DNA of 7,499 nt, taken from Candidatus Bathyarchaeota archaeon (lineage in GTDB: Archaea; Thermoproteota; Bathyarchaeia; 40CM-2-53-6; FEN-987). The stretch's first letter is position 1. Each line of letters starts with the position of its first letter. The position numbers were made by a program, and so were the translations under genes. Positions 6,738-7,499 of the stretch are shown one piece after another. The stretch is taken from assembly GCA_023247835.1 (NCBI GenBank), contig JAHFFU010000043.1, positions 1-7,499 on the forward strand. Reading direction: 5' to 3'. Below the pieces are notes generated by a model. The model saw nothing but the letters and a program-made list of their open reading frames with translations. It was not told the DNA's origin and made no database searches.

Positions 6738-6759
6738 TCTACTACCTGCAGGTAGTAGA
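6738..6759. promoter_or_regulatory. Perfect 22-bp palindrome, candidate operator of arsM
   Basis: The left half TCTACTACCTG is mirrored exactly by CAGGTAGTAGA, 11 of 11 pairs. It ends 8 nt before the arsM ATG and begins one base downstream of the TATA-like box, so it covers the predicted transcription start. A protein bound here would block transcription, as expected for a repressor. The adjacent TrmB-like regulator is the obvious candidate ligand, by inference. Confidence 0.75.
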
Positions 6760-6760
6760 A

Positions 6761-6769
6761 TTACATAAA
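6761..6769 (-). promoter_or_regulatory. TATA-like promoter box of arsM
   Basis: On the minus strand this reads CTTTATGTA (AT-rich block ACTTTATGTAAT, 6760-6771). It is centred about 36 nt before the ATG, so at archaeal TATA-to-start spacing (about 25 nt) transcription would begin near 6740, giving a leader of roughly 10 nt. No bacterial -35 hexamer is visible at proper distance. Confidence 0.55.
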
Positions 6770-6778
6770 GTCTGCCCA

Positions 6779-6800
6779 ACCGGTTCTACGTAGAATCGGT
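6779..6800. promoter_or_regulatory. Near-perfect 22-bp palindrome upstream of the arsM TATA box
   Basis: The core TTCTACGTAGAA (6784-6795) is a perfect 12-bp palindrome. It is flanked by ACCGG on the left and TCGGT on the right, so 10 of 11 pairs match (6783/6796 is the exception). It shares the TCTAC/GTAGA half-site with the operator at 6738-6759 but with a different internal spacing. A further GTAGAA follows at 6799-6804. It could be a second regulator site. It is less likely a terminator for the upstream gene, since no T-run follows on the minus strand. Confidence 0.55.
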
Positions 6801-6809
6801 AGAAGAAAG

Positions 6810-7499
6810 CTAAGCCGCGACGCAGCAACGGGGGCTTTCAAAGTACTCTCGGCTCATAGCGACTAGCACAGGATCCTGCGTCATGATCGCGTGGCAGCGT
6901 TCTGTCATCCATTGTGACGATGAAATGACAGTTTTGTCATCAACTACGGCGAGCCAACAGTCTTCGCAATTGGGTGATGTTTCGCGGACTTCCGAGAAGC
7001 GCGCCGGGTCCATCTGTTTGCGCATTCTTGGTGGAACTGCCAACCTCACCTTTACGCCGCTTCGGCGAAGTGTCGCTAACTGCGCTTCCAATCGATCATA
7101 AATGCTCTTGTTGGGAATGAAGACAACAACCTCGCGCTTCGCATTCTTCAGAATCTCCATCAGCCTGCTCAGAACATTATCGAAACCTTTCACGACGTAG
7201 GCGAGTTCAACGTCCTCTCTTTCGGCGCGGGCGTAGAGTGGTTCCAGAGCGATTGTGAGTTGGTTCAGCTTCTCGAGCTGCGCTTCATACTCTTCAGATA
7301 TCAGCGATTTCAATTTGTTGAGGGCTTCTTTGGGATGCAACGCCGTGTAGTGTCTCGGGACACCCTGGCTGACGACGACGAGTCCTTTCTTCTGCAACTC
7401 CTCCAATGCAAAATAGATCTTTGAATCAGGTATCCCAGCTTCATTGCATAGTTGCGTTGCTGAAATGTTCGGGTTTCGAATCAACGTAAGGTATGCCTG
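6810..7499 (-). CDS. TrmB-family transcription regulator with cysteine pairs, 5' end beyond window
   Basis: Likely DNA-binding regulator of the adjacent arsM. The frame stays open to the window edge. The five codons before the TTG at 7484 read QAYLT, completing the AYLTLIRNP start of the TrmB winged helix, so that TTG is internal and a short N-terminal piece is missing (229 residues visible). Helix-turn-helix: ISATQLCNEAGIPDSKIYFAL (visible residues 12-32) and the wing EELQKKGLVVV. A linker helix (about 55-90, EAQLEKLNQL) fits the dimerising coiled coil. The effector domain follows (VVVFIPNKSIYDRL, then VKVRLAVPP), a phospholipase-D-like fold in TrmB relatives. It is unusual in carrying NCEDCW (Cys178, Cys181), Cys202 and a near-terminal CC (Cys225-226), possible thiol ligands for As(III). 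No sugar-binding extension is seen, so it belongs to the short TrmB-like group. The family call is firm; the effector is inferred. Confidence 0.85.
   Translation of the reverse strand, partial: QAYLTLIRNPNISATQLCNEAGIPDSKIYFALEELQKKGLVVVSQGVPRHYTALHPKEALNKLKSLISEEYEAQLEKLNQLTIALEPLYARAEREDVELAYVVKGFDNVLSRLMEILKNAKREVVVFIPNKSIYDRLEAQLATLRRSGVKVRLAVPPRMRKQMDPARFSEVRETSPNCEDCWLAVVDDKTVISSSQWMTERCHAIMTQDPVLVAMSREYFESPRCCVAA

Noticed and set aside
7482..7484. TTG as the start of the TrmB-like regulator
   Set aside because: The five preceding in-frame codons to the window edge continue the conserved AYLTL motif of the winged helix, so the true start is outside the window.
1..7499. CRISPR arrays, tRNA or rRNA genes, insertion sequences, phage genes
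   Set aside because: No spaced direct repeats, tRNA-like arms, transposase or integrase motifs, or terminal inverted repeats were seen on either strand.

Overview
This window looks like a piece of an archaeal chromosome. The strongest hint is a TrmB-family transcription regulator at the right end, a family found mostly in archaea. Supporting signs are an AT-rich TATA-like element at archaeal spacing upstream of arsM, no convincing bacterial -35/-10 pair there, and tightly packed genes that use both ATG and TTG starts. A mesophilic or soil-type lineage such as Nitrososphaerota or a relative is a guess. A bacterial host is not fully excluded.

Positions 2-5377, plus strand, hold one compact haem-biosynthesis operon: hemC (5' end cut by the window edge), hemD, hemB, hemQ/chdC, hemE and hemH/cpfC. 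Junctions are overlaps of 1, 20 and 1 nt, then gaps of 15 and 19 nt. Enzymatically, HemB makes porphobilinogen, HemC and HemD make uroporphyrinogen III, and HemE makes coproporphyrinogen III. HemH then inserts iron and HemQ performs the final decarboxylations. HemQ together with a short ferrochelatase carrying an N-terminal MAYGTP motif points to the coproporphyrin-dependent route, not the classical protoporphyrin route and not the sirohaem-dependent route described for many archaea. The required coproporphyrinogen oxidase (CgoX/HemY) is not in the window, nor are HemA and HemL. They may lie upstream.

Positions 5374-5832, minus strand, encode a PaaI-type hotdog thioesterase. It converges on hemH, with the two stop codons overlapping by 4 bp. 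A 156-bp gap (5833-5988) with a weak promoter candidate lies upstream of it.

Positions 5989-7499, minus strand, look like a detoxification module: a TrmB-like regulator (5' end beyond the window) followed by an arsenite S-adenosylmethionine methyltransferase (arsM). The 80-bp gap between them holds a TATA-like box, a perfect 22-bp palindrome between that box and the arsM start, and a second near-perfect 22-bp palindrome upstream of the box. The regulator has a CxxC pair and a near-terminal CC pair. A cysteine-bearing TrmB protein next to a palindromic operator at arsM suggests an arsenic-sensing circuit different from the usual ArsR type. This is the least expected part of the window.
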